A stretch of DNA of 64,000 bases from Takakia lepidozioides (GCA_030704615.1 CM060734.1:12400001-12464000), one strand, 5' to 3'; numbered from the stretch's first letter, positions 46,201-57,302 are shown. The notes: generated from the sequence alone by a model not told the origin. Numbers and translations are program-made.

Positions 46201-48135
46201 TGGATGACTTTTTGTGCTATGCAGAAATAAGCATTTTGTTCACGAAATGACAAGAAGTCACCAGTCATGCTGACAAGTTTGTGTTACACTCAAAGTACAT
46301 CCATCTGCAATGTGGACATTGTTCCATGGTATTGTTTGTTCAAACTTAATTTCCAAAAGCTGGTTCCTCACCTCCCCTACCTTTGACTGTTGGGCAGATC
46401 TACTTCAAAAGGAAAAAAACTGGGGGGATCTCTTTCAACAGCACAATGCAGCTGACACATGTGGATGAGAAGCTTTGTTACCAAATTTTGCACGAATACA
46501 AGATCCATAATGCTGAGGTGACTACCATCCATGTTCTTTTTCACTAATTTCTAGGTGTCAAAGGGTGCAGTTTTGGGATCTGTGCCGTGAAGTGCTAATT
46601 GGTGCTTTAGAGCTAACCATGGGAATGCAGGTGCTGTTTAGGGAAGACGCCACTGTGGACGACTTGATTGATGTGATAGAAGGCAACCGCAAGTATATCA
46701 AGTGTGTGTACGTTTACAATAAGATTGATGTGGTTGGCATTGACGACGTTGACCGCCTTGCCCGCCAACCCAATTCCATTGTCATCAGCTGTAACCTTAA
46801 GGTGACTTGTTGTAACCTTTTCAATAGACTTTGTTGCCAGACTCTTCTGATGGGGTTTCTCTCGCTGTAGCCTTTTTGGCCATACAGACTGAGGTGGTTA
46901 AGGGTGGAGCAGACGTGCACCTGATGCAGTAGCTTTGTGTACATGTTTGGCATGGGTAGTTGTGATCCAGCTAGGGGATGGTTTGATGAGCATTGTGCTG
47001 AAACTATATTTTTTGAAGATGAGGTGATTGTTGTGATAGCTGTAGTGATGGTGGTTGTGGGATGTAGTTGAACCTGGATAGATTGCTAGCTAAAATGTGG
47101 GAGGAGATGGGACTTGTGCGTGTCTATACTAAACCTCAAGGCCAACAACCTGACTTCTCCGAACCCGTCGTTCTCTCCACTGTAAGCTCTACAGTACCCT
47201 TTCCCCAGTCTGTCTGTATGTGTGGATGTGGTCCCATAAGCTCGTTGACCTTTTTGTGGGTGTTGTAGAAGTCCCTTCTTCATCTCTTTTTTGCTTTCTT
47301 CCTCCCCCCTTCCTCCATCCTCTTTGCTATTTCGAGTTGCGCTCTGGCATAGAGGCATAGAAGGGTCCGAATGGTTTTGAAGTTCCTGAGATGTGGAGGG
47401 AAATGGGCAGTTAGGGTACTGCTGCACACATGGAAACATCACAAGATGTGACGAGGAACAGGCTCAAAATATGTACAACTTAGGTTGCGAGTGCAAGGGG
47501 TCAATAATCGTGGGATGTTCAACTTCCAGGACAGAGGGGGATGCTCAGTAGAAGATTTTTGTAATCACATTCATCGTAGCTTGTTGAGGGACATCAAATA
47601 CGCGCTTGTCTGGGGTGGAAGTGCCAAGCACTATCCGCAGCGTTGTGGCACCTCTCATATCCTTCATGATGAGGATGTGGTTCAGATTGTCAAGAAGAAA
47701 GTAAGTCTCAGATCTCCATACATTCTGTGGGTTGGGGCAAGGTAGAGCTAGCTTGAAATTCATTATCTCCATCTGTTCACAGCTCAATTTTTTTTTCTGA
47801 CTGTCTGGAGTAAAGCTCAATCCTGTAGACAGGATGATGTTTGCTTAGAGAGAGTCGTGGCAACTTGCTAGTAAGAATGTCTCTGTATTATTTCACTTGG
47901 ATCAATGGCTCAAGGCTGCCGCATGGTTTGGCAATTACTCTTCCAAGTACATTGTCTTGAATTGTGTATCTCTGTTTATATCTTTGATTCCAGCATGTCC
48001 ATCCTTTGCTGATATTGTAATGTTTACTTGCTACAGGAGAAGGAAGAGGATGGAGGGAGAGGTCGATTCAAGTCACATACAACTGGTCCAGCCCGAATTG
48101 CTGATCGAGAAAAGAAGGCCCCCCTCAAGACATGA
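43286..48135 (+). CDS. DRG2: DRG2-type GTP-binding protein, 11 exons
   Basis: This is a developmentally regulated GTP-binding protein, a conserved TRAFAC-class GTPase of eukaryotes and archaea that associates with ribosomes and a DFRP partner. Exons are 43286-43355, 43810-43877, 44191-44267, 44974-45154, 45451-45507, 45837-45911, 46398-46517, 46631-46801, 47068-47181, 47530-47700 and 48037-48135. They total 1203 nt, or 400 residues, the usual length. The start [20 protein letters not shown] is DRG2-like. G1 is [10 protein letters not shown], split by intron 3. G3 is [21 protein letters not shown]4 is YNKIDVV and G5 is VISCN. The C-terminal exons 9-10 hold the TGS domain ([18 protein letters not shown]). 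All introns are GT-AG (intron 8 ends TAG). No break was found, so the gene looks functional. LINE RT sequence starts only about 100 bp after its stop. Confidence 0.95.
44455..44750 (+). pseudogene. LINE C-terminal fragment inside DRG2 intron 3
   Basis: Within intron 3 (44268-44973) a frame reads [20 protein letters not shown], a C-x2-C...H...C motif typical of the RT-associated zinc-binding end of LINEs. A second frame reads [15 protein letters not shown] and then FLEDIWKTR, the usual last residues of such proteins. The two are out of frame with each other. It is a dead 3' coding fragment in the gene's sense orientation. Confidence 0.65.
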
Positions 48136-48239
48136 TACGAGCTGTGCATGTGTCCTATTTCTGAAACATCTCTGCAGACATTTGATGTCTGTTATGTGAA
48201 TTGGCTGCCATGGAACCCTCTCATGTACCTCTCTTTAAA

Positions 48240-49735
48240 TGCCCGGAGGGAGAACAACGCCGTATTCTCAGTGACCCACAAGAAGGTTTTCGTGCTACGC
48301 GAAGCACTACTAGACAAATCCAATATGTTATATCTGCCCTAGAAGATGCCAAGCTTACTAAACAAGACATCTACCTCATGTATATTGATTTTAAGAATGC
48401 CTTTGGCTCCTTAGATCATCCTCGCCTACTAGCCATTATGGCAGATTTAGGATACCCTACTGATGCTATCCAACTCATTGGTAACATCTACACCAATAGT
48501 ACCACAGAATATTGCGGTTTTTATTACGGCACTACCCCTCCTATCCCCATTGTACGAGGCACCATCTAAGGAGACACACTAAGTCCCTACCTATTCATCA
48601 TCTTTCTTGAACCTCTACTAAGATGGCTCGCGGGCGGTAACCTAGGATACCAATACAAAACCTCTTTTAATGAAATATTCGTGGCTGCCTATGCCGACGA
48701 TCTCGCCATTCTAGCACACAAGCCCCAACACCTCAATCGCCAGGTTGACAAATTATCTCGCTTTAACCAATGGTCCGGTATGGAACTAAGCCTCCACAAA
48801 TGTGTGATCACTGCAGCCACACACCACAGTAAATTCACTAAATCTACGATAGCCTCTCATTGCAAACTTCACATACATTACCAACAAAAACCCTTCCCAT
48901 TTTTAGGCCCGAACGAACCCTACACGTACTTGGGTATCTAGCTGGTTCCCTCATTCAAATGGCATATACAAAAAATCACCAAACTTTCTAAGCTAACCAA
49001 TAGAAGTCTAGCCCTCCTCAAATCTCCAGTTTCCATCCGCCCCAAACTAGCCATCATCCAAAAAGTCCTCAAACCGCAAGTCCAGTACGCCTTTCATGCG
49101 GCCCCCTTCTCCCTACCTGACGTCAAACTACTCGACAAAACTATTACTCAACTCACAAACGTATTTGTGGCCTACCCACCAGTACCCCGAACGCTCTTAC
49201 TCAACTCCCACAAGACAGCTGTGGCATTGGATCGAGCCCCTTAATTATCTCATATGCCCGCACCCTTGGTTCGCAACTTCAAGAAGCCCTCAACGACCCT
49301 GGTCGCCTTGGGCTCATTTTCAAAGGACTTCTTCAACATCTAGCGGTTAAATTTAATGGGCTATATTCCCTCCCCACTCTCCACCCTCAATCTTGCCTCC
49401 ATTTCCCCACCGCCCGCACACTGTTTATCCTACGACAAATGAAGATTCGCATACAAACCGACTTACCGGGGTACCCCAACTCTATATCACCACTTGAACG
49501 TGCCTGGCTTCATAGCCCCTTTTCATCACAATTTGAAACCTCACACCCACGTCAAAAGAAATTCATCATTGCCTACTTTAAAGACCGGCATATAACTAAC
49601 CTTACCCAACTCACTACTGCCATTGGGGTTCGGCTCCTAACCCCAAGCCAATTCACCTTGAAACACTCCGCGCCACTGTCAAAACACATAGATACCTGCA
49701 CAACATCTCCGCCTCCTATTTTGTCCCCCGACTGC
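48240..49735 (+). pseudogene. Dualen-like LINE reverse transcriptase
   Basis: RT of the same LINE family, with linked blocks CPEGEQRRILSDPQEGFRA, YLMYIDFKNAFGSLDHPRLL, GDTLSPYLFIIFLEPLLRWL and YADDLAILA (about 48690-48716). The set resembles R2/R4/Dualen-type RTs rather than L1. A stop interrupts at about 48569 (before GDTLSPY), another at about 48941, and more follow near 49244 and 49340. Coding resemblance ends at about 49735, where the 3' end of an opposite-strand copy of the same family abuts it. It begins about 100 bp after the DRG2 stop. Confidence 0.8.
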
Positions 49736-51281
49736 CACGTGCACCCGTGAATGTGAGGTGTATGGCTTTGAAACATTTGTGAATAGCGGTGATAGGGAGT
49801 TGAAAGTTGTTTTGTAGTGCTGAGATGCTGGCATTATGGATGCCCCCTCGGGTGTCGGCAGTGATAACAGTGAGTGGGCCTGTGGCCCATCCCCGCCGCC
49901 GAATAGCAAGGATGAGTGGTGCGTATTTTTGGCGTTTTTCTAGGAGGGAGGAGCTGGGGAAGCGGTCATGACAGAACGTGAATTCTATGAAATGTATGGT
50001 GATGGTTGGGGATGGCGTGAGGGGTGGATCAGCATTAATGGGAAGGCCCTGGACTAGGAGGATGTCCGGGCATAGTCTGGCAGGGCATGAGCATGCTATA
50101 TGAGGTCGGCATATACAGGGAAGTAGCCACGTTGGTACCGTGTGGTCAAGGGGCCGTCCTTGGTACGTGCTAGCATTGATGAGTGGGAACCACCTAGTTT
50201 TAGTACGGCGTAATAAGAGTTTGTGTAGGTGCCATACGACATGATTGTGGCAGGCAATACGAAATCCATGGAGGACGGGATGGGGGCATTTGCTGAGGAG
50301 ATGAGGCCAGGTATCTCGCGTGGCGTGGGTGTGGGAGCAGAGTGGGCAGTGCGGGGATGGGAATTGAGTAGGCCAGAAGGTATATTTGCATTGGTGACCC
50401 ATATATTGGGCATATCTGAATTTAAGTGTTTGCCGTATTTGTGCATCAGATACGGCTTTAGAGTTCCAGAAGTGGTTTGACAGCTTGTGATGGAGGACCT
50501 GGGAGAGGGACCATTTTTGGATATGTAATTTAGTATGACTAAGAGACGCTGAGGCTTGTTTGTTGGCTTCTTTAGTCAGTGTGGTAAGAAGGTTCCGAAT
50601 TGGGCGGGGTTCTGGAGGGTTAGGTATTGGGTGAATCAGCCAAAAGGGATGTGTGTGAGCAATGTGAATGGGGTCGGCTGTGGGTTCGACTGGGGGTTTG
50701 GAGGCCCCCAATTGGGCAAAGAGGTCTGCCTCCTCATTGCCATGAATACCAGTATGTGAACGGACTTTGAGAAAATGAATGGGTTTATTGATGGAGATGG
50801 CGAGTTTGGCAATTGCGGAGAGAAGGTTTCGATCCGGGTGATGGAAATGGGAGGAGGGGCAGGCAACGTGGTTACGAAGTAAAAAAAAAAAGTTGAGGCC
50901 GTCCGTGAAAATGTAGTATGGCGAGGGGAATGCGGTTAATTGTGATAACGCTTCAAAAATAGCCATCAGCTCGGCACGGAGGATGGTTGCGGCACCTGGC
51001 AGTCTGTGGGCGGTCCCGTTGCTGGTGGCGGCATGGTAGACGCCGTATCCAGCAAGGGATCCTGATTGGGAGCCGTCTGTGTAGTGCGAGTGGAGTGGGG
51101 AGTATTTGGGGGAAGTAGGCCCTAGGTGGACCAGGGGGGCTTCATGGGAGGGTAAATTGTACAGGGTACTTGGACGAGGTGGAGTCTTGTCCCATACTAT
51201 GCTATGTTTTGGCCTTGGGGGTGGTTTGGCGGGAGGGCTTCGTAGGGGCAGAGGGGGGGTAGGTGGTAACCACCATGTCAA
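49716..51281 (-). CDS. Dualen-like LINE ORF: RNase H plus restriction-like nuclease
   Basis: This is an unbroken 521-codon frame on the minus strand and the best-preserved retroelement frame here. Residues 66-190 are type I RNase H with all acidic positions: YTDGS (D69), RAELMA (E104), FTDGL (D127) and the HTGIHGNEEAD block (D186). Residues 312-332 hold a C-x2-C...H-x4-C zinc motif. Residues 400-480 hold LCPDILL (D406), FIEFTFCHDR (E433), LEKRQKYAPL (K449/K452) and a GGIHNAS end, matching the PD-(D/E)xK-like nuclease of LINEs with a C-terminal endonuclease. The true N-terminus is missing: the frame is cut at 51275 by the gypsy element, and its first residues come from the LTR. The RT that should precede it is not on this strand. 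Confidence 0.85.
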   Translation of the reverse strand: MTWWLPPTPPLPLRSPPAKPPPRPKHSIVWDKTPPRPSTLYNLPSHEAPLVHLGPTSPKYSPLHSHYTDGSQSGSLAGYGVYHAATSNGTAHRLPGAATILRAELMAIFEALSQLTAFPSPYYIFTDGLNFFFLLRNHVACPSSHFHHPDRNLLSAIAKLAISINKPIHFLKVRSHTGIHGNEEADLFAQLGASKPPVEPTADPIHIAHTHPFWLIHPIPNPPEPRPIRNLLTTLTKEANKQASASLSHTKLHIQKWSLSQVLHHKLSNHFWNSKAVSDAQIRQTLKFRYAQYMGHQCKYTFWPTQFPSPHCPLCSHTHATRDTWPHLLSKCPHPVLHGFRIACHNHVVWHLHKLLLRRTKTRWFPLINASTYQGRPLDHTVPTWLLPCICRPHIACSCPARLCPDILLVQGLPINADPPLTPSPTITIHFIEFTFCHDRFPSSSLLEKRQKYAPLILAIRRRGWATGPLTVITADTRGGIHNASISALQNNFQLPITAIHKCFKAIHLTFTGARGSRGTK

Positions 51282-51628
51282 GTTAAATAAGCACAGTGTG
51301 AAAACAGCTAGAATAAAACTAGTTATTTATATTTAACACTTGGATTTAGGTCAAGTGTTAAATCAGGTGTCAAGTTTAGTTTGACACCTGGTCCGTCTTA
51401 TCTTCACGAGAGCGGCAGTCGCGCAGCTCATCTCTCTCGAGTTGAGCCTGCGCGACCAAGCTCCTTCATGCGTTTAGATCTGAGTGTGCTTCTGATGGGA
51501 GTGTAGGTTGTTGTGGGGTGGAGTCCCCATAGCTTGGGGTGCCCCTGGCTCGACTTCTATTATAAAGAGTGATAGTGATGGATTTCATATGTTTTGTGTC
51601 AACAGTGTGTTAGTGGGTTTTCTTATCA
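51276..51628 (+). repeat. Left LTR unit X (353 bp)
   Basis: It starts TGTCAAG and ends TTATCA. It differs from 62848-63200 at only four positions by eye, i.e. about 98.9 per cent identity. It contains hairpins 51331-51342/51352-51363 (12 bp), 51365-51373/51381-51389 (9 bp) and 51418-51426/51448-51456 (9 bp, extended by CTCA/TGAG with a bulge). The following 17 nt CTCGAGAGAGATGAGCT (about 51629-51645) is the reverse complement of 51425-51441-type sequence inside X. Confidence 0.9.
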
Positions 51629-51680
51629 CTCGAGAGAGATGAGCTCTATCTAGTTTTCTAGTGCTAAGCTAGATATGATG

Positions 51681-53640
51681 TTTTTGTTTTTTTTTTAAAG
51701 CACTATTATAATATAGATGGTCATGGTCTTGTACACAGCTCAAGCAATGAGCATAGAATGGCGCTAGCTGGAGTTTTTCACATCCTCAGTCGCAATGGTG
51801 GGACTCGGGGGGTATAGGTAGAAGAGAGAGTAATGGTGGTATGTCCAGATTCCTGTTGGCATTGGTGAGGTGTGTTTCCACTGTAGGGGCGCCGCCGCCT
51901 GTGGAGGATATGCCGATGGCAGCTGGTGGTGGTGTGATGTCAGGGCCCCCATAGAGCCCGCTGCGGTGAATGAGAGCAGCGAATGGGGCAGCAGTGAATG
52001 GGAGTTCAAGTAGAGCCAGTGGCTGGTGAGCCTTTGGGTGTGCATTCTCTGCGATAATGGCCGCGCCTTGCCCTGTGGGTTGATTGAGCCTGCATGGGGG
52101 GGGTGGGTAGCTTTTCAAGTACCTTATTTGCATGCTCGTAGAAGAGTGTTAAGTTAGCACCTAGATTCTCTGGGGATGGAATACTGGAGCTACAGGAGGT
52201 CAGTGTGATGTCCTTCCTGCCGGGCAGCCATGTTGATTGAGACCTTATTTTCCATGGCCACTAAATCCTCTTTGATATCTGTCTTGATGGAGATGGCCTG
52301 AGCGGCTAGTCGCTTGTTGATTTCTGCCATTAGTGAGTCGTGGCCTTGTTTTTGGTTTGAGGTCGTCTTGAAGCTGATTGATTGTACAGTTTCGGCAAGG
52401 GCCTGGTTGATGTTGGCGACTCTCGGTCGCTCGAGTATCTCTGCAACAGGGGGGAACAGCCTTGTTCAGGCTGTTGATATGCAACTCGAACTGGATGTAC
52501 TTGTCAATGACTAGAATGGGTGGCCGATTGCACCATTGTGTGTAGATACTCGGGTTCCTGCAGGTGATGAGGGCCAAGCCGATGTGCTTTGTCTTCTCAG
52601 ACCTGGTGATCTTGCCGAAGTGAATTTGAACGATGTTGTCTTTGCCAAAAATGCCTTGAAGTGCGTTTACTGTTGCTGCTTGAGAGTGCAGTGGGTTGAG
52701 GTTTTTTTTTTTTGCTACCAATGTGACGGCGTCTCTCTCAGCAACAATCTCCTGAGGTGTTGCAGAGATGTCAGTCATACTGGTTTTACGAATGCGGAGC
52801 TGTGGTTTGATGAGTGTATGATTGACCCGCATCCCTAGTGCTAAGCATTCTCTACTTGGAGTCGTCGGTTGCCTGGTAAATGAAGCAGAACTTCGTATGC
52901 GGATTTGCTTTGTAGACCATGAAGAATTCCAGAGGCCATCTCTAGAACGAAGGTGCGGTTTCCTTTGAGCAAGGCGATACCATCTCTGGCGGGATGCAAC
53001 AGTTCAACCTTGAGTAGTCCTGGCCAAGTCTTGCTACCGTGTTTGGTGTACGCGGTGATCGGCGAGTAGAGAACATTACACAGGGGGATATGCATGTGGG
53101 CGAACCTTTTGCTGGTCAGGGCCTGCTCCTTTGGCATGTCTGTGTAAGTGGAAAGAGTTGGCCCTCCTTCCCGTGGAAAATAGAGTTGGGGGAACGTGAG
53201 GAAAAGCCTTCAAATCATGTCGCATCTCTTGGATCGGTGATATAGGGAAGTGCCAAGTCATATGCATGTTGTTCTAATGCAGGGTATCCCACCCAAAGCT
53301 GGGGCCCCATCTGTGAATTGGAGATTTCCATATGTGGGGAGGACCCCCCTGACCTTTTTTTGAGCCTGAGTGGGAGCTGGCGATATCGCTATTCAGTGTG
53401 CTGGAGGCTCGCTTGAGACAAGGGCCTGCGGGTACCAGCCCTGCTGGTGTGAGAGCTGCTGCAGGCAGTAGCGTCGGCTGTTGGTGAGACGAGATAGAAG
53501 CACTTTGGGTCTTCAATCCTGAGTGCCTCAGTACGTGAGCATTGTCGGCACCAGCTTGATTTTGCATAGACCTGGAGGGGAACGGCCTCGGGAACCCGTA
53601 GATAACCAGGGAACAGGGAACCAAGACAAGTATTTTTTTT
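51681..53640 (-). pseudogene. LINE ORF1-type fragment with A-rich 3' end
   Basis: On the minus strand a series of broken frames (53274-53624, 53076-53267, 52841-53137, 52245-52832, 51786-52133) reads like the RNA-binding first ORF of plant-type LINEs: SKTWPGLLKVELLHPARDG, LLKGNRTFVLEMA, then NALQGIFGKDNIVQIHFGK. The plus-strand T-run at 51681-51696 would be a poly(A) tail. No endonuclease or RT follows, so this is either an ORF1-only derivative or an internally deleted LINE. Several stops make it inactive. It sits between the left LTR unit and the Gag region of the gypsy element. Confidence 0.6.
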
Positions 53641-53955
53641 TATAAAAAAGAGTTTTCTTTGTATTTGTTTTGTCTTATTTTATTTTATTTTTAAAGGGAA
53701 AGAAAAAGAAAAAGGTGTTATGTTTAAAGAGCCTGGTTGGTCATATCTTCGTCAAATGAGCTCCGTTTGACTCAGTTTTTGAGGGGATAGCTGCAGAAAG
53801 GGAAATCTACCTATCTAGACCTGGTTTTTGTTTTGGGACTCTGCTAAAAATCTATGGAATTTTTAGAGTGTGAGTGTGCCATGAAAGATCCACAATCCTG
53901 TTTCTAGAACCTGTTCTGGTCTACATGAGAGACAAATCTGGGATGTACTCCTTGT
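53641..53955 (+). other. AT-rich gypsy leader, no gene
   Basis: Homopolymer-rich sequence (T and A runs at 53631-53720) followed by untranslated leader before the first gypsy frame. No primer-binding site complementary to a tRNA 3' end (TGG...) was recognised here or after unit X. Confidence 0.4.
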
Positions 53956-54700
53956 ATGGCTGGGGGAAATGAGGACGTAATTGAAGGGCAGGTCTCTTCT
54001 CTTAGCCTGTGCACCAAAGGGGACAAGATTTATGTTTCCCAAGGAACTCAGACTGATTTGAGTGGAGAACAGTTGGACGAGTTGATTGCATACTGGGAGT
54101 CAGGCATTAGCAGTAGACAACAAACTGCTGTAGTTGGCGTTGAGGGCCTCAATATCGCCTTGGACAGTCAGAACTCTGTTGGAGCCAGCAGTTCTGCAGC
54201 TGTAGGTGAAATACCAAAGTGGGTGAAAGCTAGGCTTGGAACACAGCCAAAGACAGCCCCGGGGACCAAGGTGTTCAGCCACAAGGCCGTGGTGTACTGG
54301 AGCAGAGGAGCAGGAGCTACACAAGTTTGTGCAATCAGACATGGTTGCAGCCGGATACGCTCTGCACAGGGCAACCACGAGCGGGGGTTCATAGCAATGA
54401 CATGTTTGTTGTGCGTGAAGGAGATGCAGTCATTCGCAATGAGGACACCCGCAACCGTCTCAAAGCTTTCGAGTTGAGAGACTATCAGACCTACCTTTGT
54501 TTTCTTTAGTGTTCAGTGAGGGAGATAGGGGAGTATTGCTTTGTCTCTACCTGGCAGAAAGAGGAGGAGGGTTGGTTAGAGCGAGCTACTGTAGCTTGGG
54601 ACAAGGTTAGTGGCAGGTTTCTGGACATAGATATACCTCCTACACCTTACCATCATGCAGAGCGAGGCACTTTGAGAGAAGTCTGGCAGTTGATAGCATA
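53956..54700 (+). pseudogene. Gypsy leader ORF of unknown function
   Basis: An open frame of 173 codons (53956-54477) starts MAGGNEDVIEG and contains IYVSQGTQTDLSGEQLDELI and IPKWVKARLG. A continuation in other frames reads MFVVREGDAVIRNEDTRNRL and then EEGWLERATVAWDKVSGRF up to about 54700. The three pieces look like one original reading frame broken twice. It precedes Gag and I recognise no family. It could be an upstream accessory ORF or the N-terminal part of a long Gag. Confidence 0.5.
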
Positions 54701-55217
54701 GATCAGGATTAGATCTTGCTTGGTCGGGCTTCTATTCTTCCCCTCCATCTCTGTACTATTTTCATTACCTTGTACTTGTAGTTGCCAAAGCCTCTCTTGG
54801 TGGAGGCCAGTCAGTCCGGGGTTTGGGCTGGGCTATTCTGCAGGATCAGCATTGCAGCTGGATTTTGGTGGGGGTGTTGATGTTTTGATTTCTTGTGTTT
54901 GGATCCCCCCCAACACCTGCATGCTTGACTGTGCGCCATGTTGGTTTTGTGTGGGCGCTTGCTTTCATAGGGATTAGGCCGGATTTGATCACCGGTCAAT
55001 CCTAGAGTATGCTGTCGGTGGTGAGGCTGGAGTGATGACCAGCAAGACCACCAGTGTTTCTTCTATGGTGAGGCTGGGTTGATGACCAGCCAACCATAGG
55101 AGTTCTTGCGGTGGATGCAGGTGCAGGTGCCCTGAGCCATTGGGATATGACCCTTAAACTGCAACAGGTGCCCACCCGTGTCACTATTAGATTAGTACTA
55201 GAGCCTTATAGTGTCAC

Positions 55218-56863
55218 GTGGAGGAGGTGCACATTGTGAGTGTCATTACGGAGTTACCCAAGGGTTTTGAGGGGAGTACGGCTACAGGCAGTAACAGTGA
55301 GAGTGGGTTCACAAGACGAGGTATTCGGTTCAGACCACCTTCACCGCCACCCTCAATTACTGTAGAGTCAGACACAGACTCGGAGGCTTCATCAACAGGT
55401 GTGCACTTTCATTCGCCATTGTTGTGGGACGACATGGAGGAGATGTATGGAGCTACCAAGGGGCCTCGTAGGTACTCTGGAGCTGTGGGCACAATCGAGT
55501 TGGATGACTTTATCCAGGAGTTCGACAGCTGGTGTGATTTGCAGCAGATGCGCAATCCACAGCTATTCACCCCATTCATGGCGTGGAAGGGACTGTTCCA
55601 GCATTTGGAAGGCCCGCCTATGGACGATTACCACGAGTTCAGGCGAGGACATGAAGCAGAGATTGAGGAGTGGAGGATGTATTGGTCACCTGACTACGTC
55701 TCCATTACTCGAGGCACGACGCGACCAGTAGCTGCATCAGTACCAATAGCTCCCACTGCCAGCACTAGTAGTGGAGCAAGTAGTGCTGGTACTTCTGCAG
55801 GTGGTACCAGTTCAAAAGGTGCTACTACTCCTCCTGCCACGACTACAACACATGTGCCTAGATTCAACCCGGGGTGGAGTTCTTCCAGGAGTTGCGGAGG
55901 AACTACCAAGGTGTACGGACAGAGAAGCTGCGAAGTTTGCAAGACTTCCAGCGCAAACCCAGTGAGAGCCTGCGAGAGGCGTACACTCGTATGAGGCGCT
56001 TGATAAGTGTGACCCAAGGGGTTACTGAAGCTCAGGCAATCCAGTTTTGGTATGGAATTCTGGACAAGGAGCTCAAGAGAAGGGTGCGAGATGCAACCCT
56101 GTTACAAGCAGCCCAACCCACATTAGCAGATGTGTTTCTGCTGGCTGAGCGGATTGAGCTCAACATGGTGGAGGAGCGAGTTGTTACAATTGGATTTGGC
56201 AAGGACATGCCTGCACGGGGCACAGCTGTCAGCCCACAGGCACAAGGGACTGCCCAACAGCGTGGTCAGGGGGGCAAGGTTGCCCAGCCCAAGTTCCATG
56301 GAGCTTACAGGGGACCTCAGGTGCAGAGGCCCGTGGCATCTTTTGCAGGCCAACAGCAACCAGGGGTGATATGTTGGACATGTGGAGGACCCCATGTCAA
56401 GAGAGATTGCCCAGAGAGTGGCAAAAGGCCGGCACAAGCACAGCCTGCACAGTTGCAGTGTGGGCATTGTGGCAAGTATGGGCATGGAGATGCCCAGTGT
56501 TATGACTTGCATCCTGAGTTGCGCCCAGGCCAGTTCCAAGGGAACAATGGTGGCCGGGGGCGAGGTGGACCAGCCCAGAGAGGACGAGGTGGTCGGGCAC
56601 GAGGTGCAGGCCAAGGGCAAGCTCAACATGGCCAAGGACGCGGAGGTCAGGGTGTTGACCAAGGCATGGCCAACCGGCTTCAGCAGCTAGAGCAGAGGCT
56701 CGCTGCCATGGCTATAGCTCAGGCGGTACCGGCTCCCAGGCGGGATGGTCCACCTCCTGCTCCTGAGGGAGGAGATATGGGAGGCATGGGATTCATGTGC
56801 ACTACCACTAGAGCAGGTGGAGTCTGCTGCAGCCGTGACTCGAGGAGCAGCACGAGTTCCTGA
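55218..56863 (+). pseudogene. Gypsy Gag with two zinc knuckles
   Basis: The first frame (55218-55994) begins MEEVHIVSVITELPKG and has an acidic Ser/Pro-rich N-terminus, then a capsid-like start (ELDDFIQEFDSWCDLQQM, MAWKGLFQHLEG). It shifts into the frame of 55874-56863, which reads EFFQELRRNYQ, SESLREAYTRMRRL and ELKRRVRDA (capsid C-terminal region). Two zinc knuckles follow, CWTCGGPHVKRDC (about 56372-56410; C-x2-C-x3-H-x4-C) and CGHCGKYGHGDAQC (about 56458-56500), then a Gly/Arg/Gln-rich tail. One frameshift lies near 55880-55990. The product would form the particle core and package RNA. Confidence 0.85.
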
Positions 56864-57302
56864 GCCACGAGGTGCAGAGGTGGAGTTGGATCCACAACGT
56901 GGGGAGGCAAGCCGTCAGGCGAGGCTCCTCAGTCATTCACCTTGGCGGAGACAGTGTCAACCATCCATGGCACCTAGTTCTCGCCCGACTGTTACCGAGG
57001 CGGAGGTTACTATGCCATTGGGGAGAGCTACACGTGCAGCACTGACACCTGCTGCCAAGGCTAGTGCAGCCGGTGTGTTGTTGGGGGCAGCCACCTCTGT
57101 GTGTCAAGCCCCACTGTTCTCGGCAACCATGATTGCGACGCCGGGGTGAGACCAGCTGCAGTGTTCAGACTAGCAGCAACACTCTGTGAGAGTGGGGAGG
57201 TCACTTCATCTTCTGCGGAGTTAGTGGAAGGTGTAGTGGCAGAGGGATCCTCGGATTTGAGGGTCAAGACTGCCACGGCGCCTGGCAAGCTGCAGCTGCC
57301 AG
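56864..57302 (+). other. Gag-protease linker, broken
   Basis: This linker between Gag and protease is readable only in pieces. Its equivalent is found at about 1200-1330 of the rearranged relic at the left end of the window, which confirms that it belongs to the family. No separate gene. Confidence 0.5.

Noticed and set aside
48240-51275. LINE halves as a twin-priming 5' inversion
   Set aside because: The halves meet 3' to 3', whereas twin priming leaves 5' ends facing.
51276-51628. LTR unit X as a hammerhead ribozyme-bearing retrozyme
   Set aside because: Size (about 350 bp) and hairpins fit, but the core CTGANGA with a following GAAA is not present; the nearest match is CTGATGG in one copy and TATGATGG in the other.
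53956-54477. Leader ORF as an envelope gene
   Set aside because: It precedes Gag and has no signal peptide or membrane segment.
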